Source: Mycobacterium lacus
GTDB lineage: Bacteria; Actinomycetota; Actinomycetes; Mycobacteriales; Mycobacteriaceae
Length of the DNA stretch: 64,000 bases
NCBI RefSeq assembly: GCF_010731535.1
Contig: NZ_AP022581.1
Location: forward strand, 4,969,952-5,033,951
Direction: 5' to 3'
A model generated the notes under the pieces. It was not told the origin of the DNA, made no database searches, and was given only the letters and a program-made list of their open reading frames with translations. A program made the translations under genes and the position numbers. Shown here one piece after another: positions 63,613 to 64,000 of the stretch (positions are counted from its first letter, which is position 1; each line of letters opens with the position of its first letter).

Positions 63613-64000
63613 TGGCGACACCCTCGCGCTATCTGCCGCACGGACTGAGCAGGCCGCTGCGCTCCTCGGTGGCGGTGGTCTACCGAGCCGGCTCGCTGTT
63701 CGAGCGACTCGGGCACCAGGCCACCTTCGGCGCCCAGGCGTTGGGTGCGATTCCGCGAACCGTTGCGCGCTACCGCCGGCACACCGGAGCGATCTTGGCC
63801 GACATGATCTGGGGCAACGGATCGTTGGTGGTCGGTGGCGGCACGATCGGGGTGCTGGCGTTCATGGGCGCCGCCATCGGGGCTTCGGTCGGCGTCGAAG
63901 GGTATGCCGTCCTGGACATGGTCGGCATGGGCCCGCTCACCGGGTTCATCTCGGCCTACGCGAACACCCGGGAGATGGCCCCGATGATCGCGGCCATCGG
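63612..64000 (+). CDS. YrbE/MlaE-family permease, second gene of mce operon, partial
   Basis: The gene begins at ATG 63612 (TGATG overlap) and is cut by the window end after about 129 codons. The N-terminus (VVYRAGSLFERLGHQATFGAQALGAIPRTVARYRRHTGAILADM) and the first membrane segments (GGGTIGVLAFMGAAIGASVGVEGYAVLDMVG) match B-type YrbE proteins, which pair with the A-type before them. mce genes are expected directly downstream. Confidence 0.85.
   Translation, partial: MATPSRYLPHGLSRPLRSSVAVVYRAGSLFERLGHQATFGAQALGAIPRTVARYRRHTGAILADMIWGNGSLVVGGGTIGVLAFMGAAIGASVGVEGYAVLDMVGMGPLTGFISAYANTREMAPMIAAI

Noticed and set aside
62707..64000. Calling the yrbE pair yrbE4A/yrbE4B of the mce4 cholesterol importer
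   Set aside because: The protein sequences differ clearly from the mce4 permeases I remember, and no KstR box precedes them. The mce4 operon is probably elsewhere in this genome.

Overview
The window is high-GC chromosomal DNA from a slow-growing, PE_PGRS-bearing Mycobacterium. The evidence is PE/PPE and PE_PGRS genes, Lsr2, CarD, DisA, KstR and the cholesterol ring-degradation genes, an Mce-type yrbE pair, and gene order that closely follows (inverted) the M. tuberculosis Rv3629c-Rv3567c interval as I remember it. Family names and Rv correspondences come from recognition of protein sequence and synteny, not from a search. No rRNA, tRNA or CRISPR was seen.

Layout. 1-5.8 kb: end of a membrane protein gene, ppa, a 4-copy 58-bp tandem repeat, a D-Ala-D-Ala carboxypeptidase, a DUF2342 metalloprotease-like protein, tilS, hpt and lpqG. 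5.8-8.6 kb: a PE/PPE pair flanked by two gene-free stretches; the esx pair that follows it in M. tuberculosis is not here. 8.6-11.8 kb: a minus-strand operon ephA - LLM oxidoreductase - zinc alcohol dehydrogenase. The espACD locus normally next to ephA is missing. 12-26.6 kb: a long plus-strand housekeeping run of ftsH, the folate genes folE-P-B-K, three conserved proteins, panC-panD-coaX, lysS, lsr2 and clpC1. 26.7-34 kb: two PE_PGRS genes around an apparent accessory block (cobalamin riboswitch, cbtB, cbtA, a histidine-phosphatase-like gene), then lpqF, mhuD and a hydrolase. 34-44 kb: mutY/canB, disA-radA, lpqE, carD, ispD-ispF-cysS-rlmB. 44.1-46.1 kb: a 2.0-kb IS1634-like element with 13-bp terminal repeats and a 6-bp target duplication touching the arsB2 stop codon. 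46-50 kb: arsB2, a metallo-hydrolase, lppH and a LacI regulator.

50-58.8 kb is the KstR-controlled steroid catabolic block: kstR, fadE34, kshB and hsaA-hsaD-hsaC-hsaB, with three KstR boxes visible. Beyond hsaB the order departs from M. tuberculosis. There is a secreted protein, an unrecognised 202-aa protein, a cholesterol-oxidase-like GMC flavoprotein, and the start of an mce operon whose YrbE proteins do not match the mce4 ones I know. This last block carries its own repeated motif, GTCAA-N5-TTGAC, twice before the unknown gene and once, with one mismatch, before yrbE, plus three helically phased TATAACG repeats. I regard it as the best candidate for an undescribed lipid or steroid import and oxidation module.

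Several genes (hpt, lysS, cysS, Rv3587c-like, LacI and others) have a TAnnnT box 6-8 nt before the start codon, consistent with leaderless transcripts. lysS and cysS share an identical 18-bp start region.
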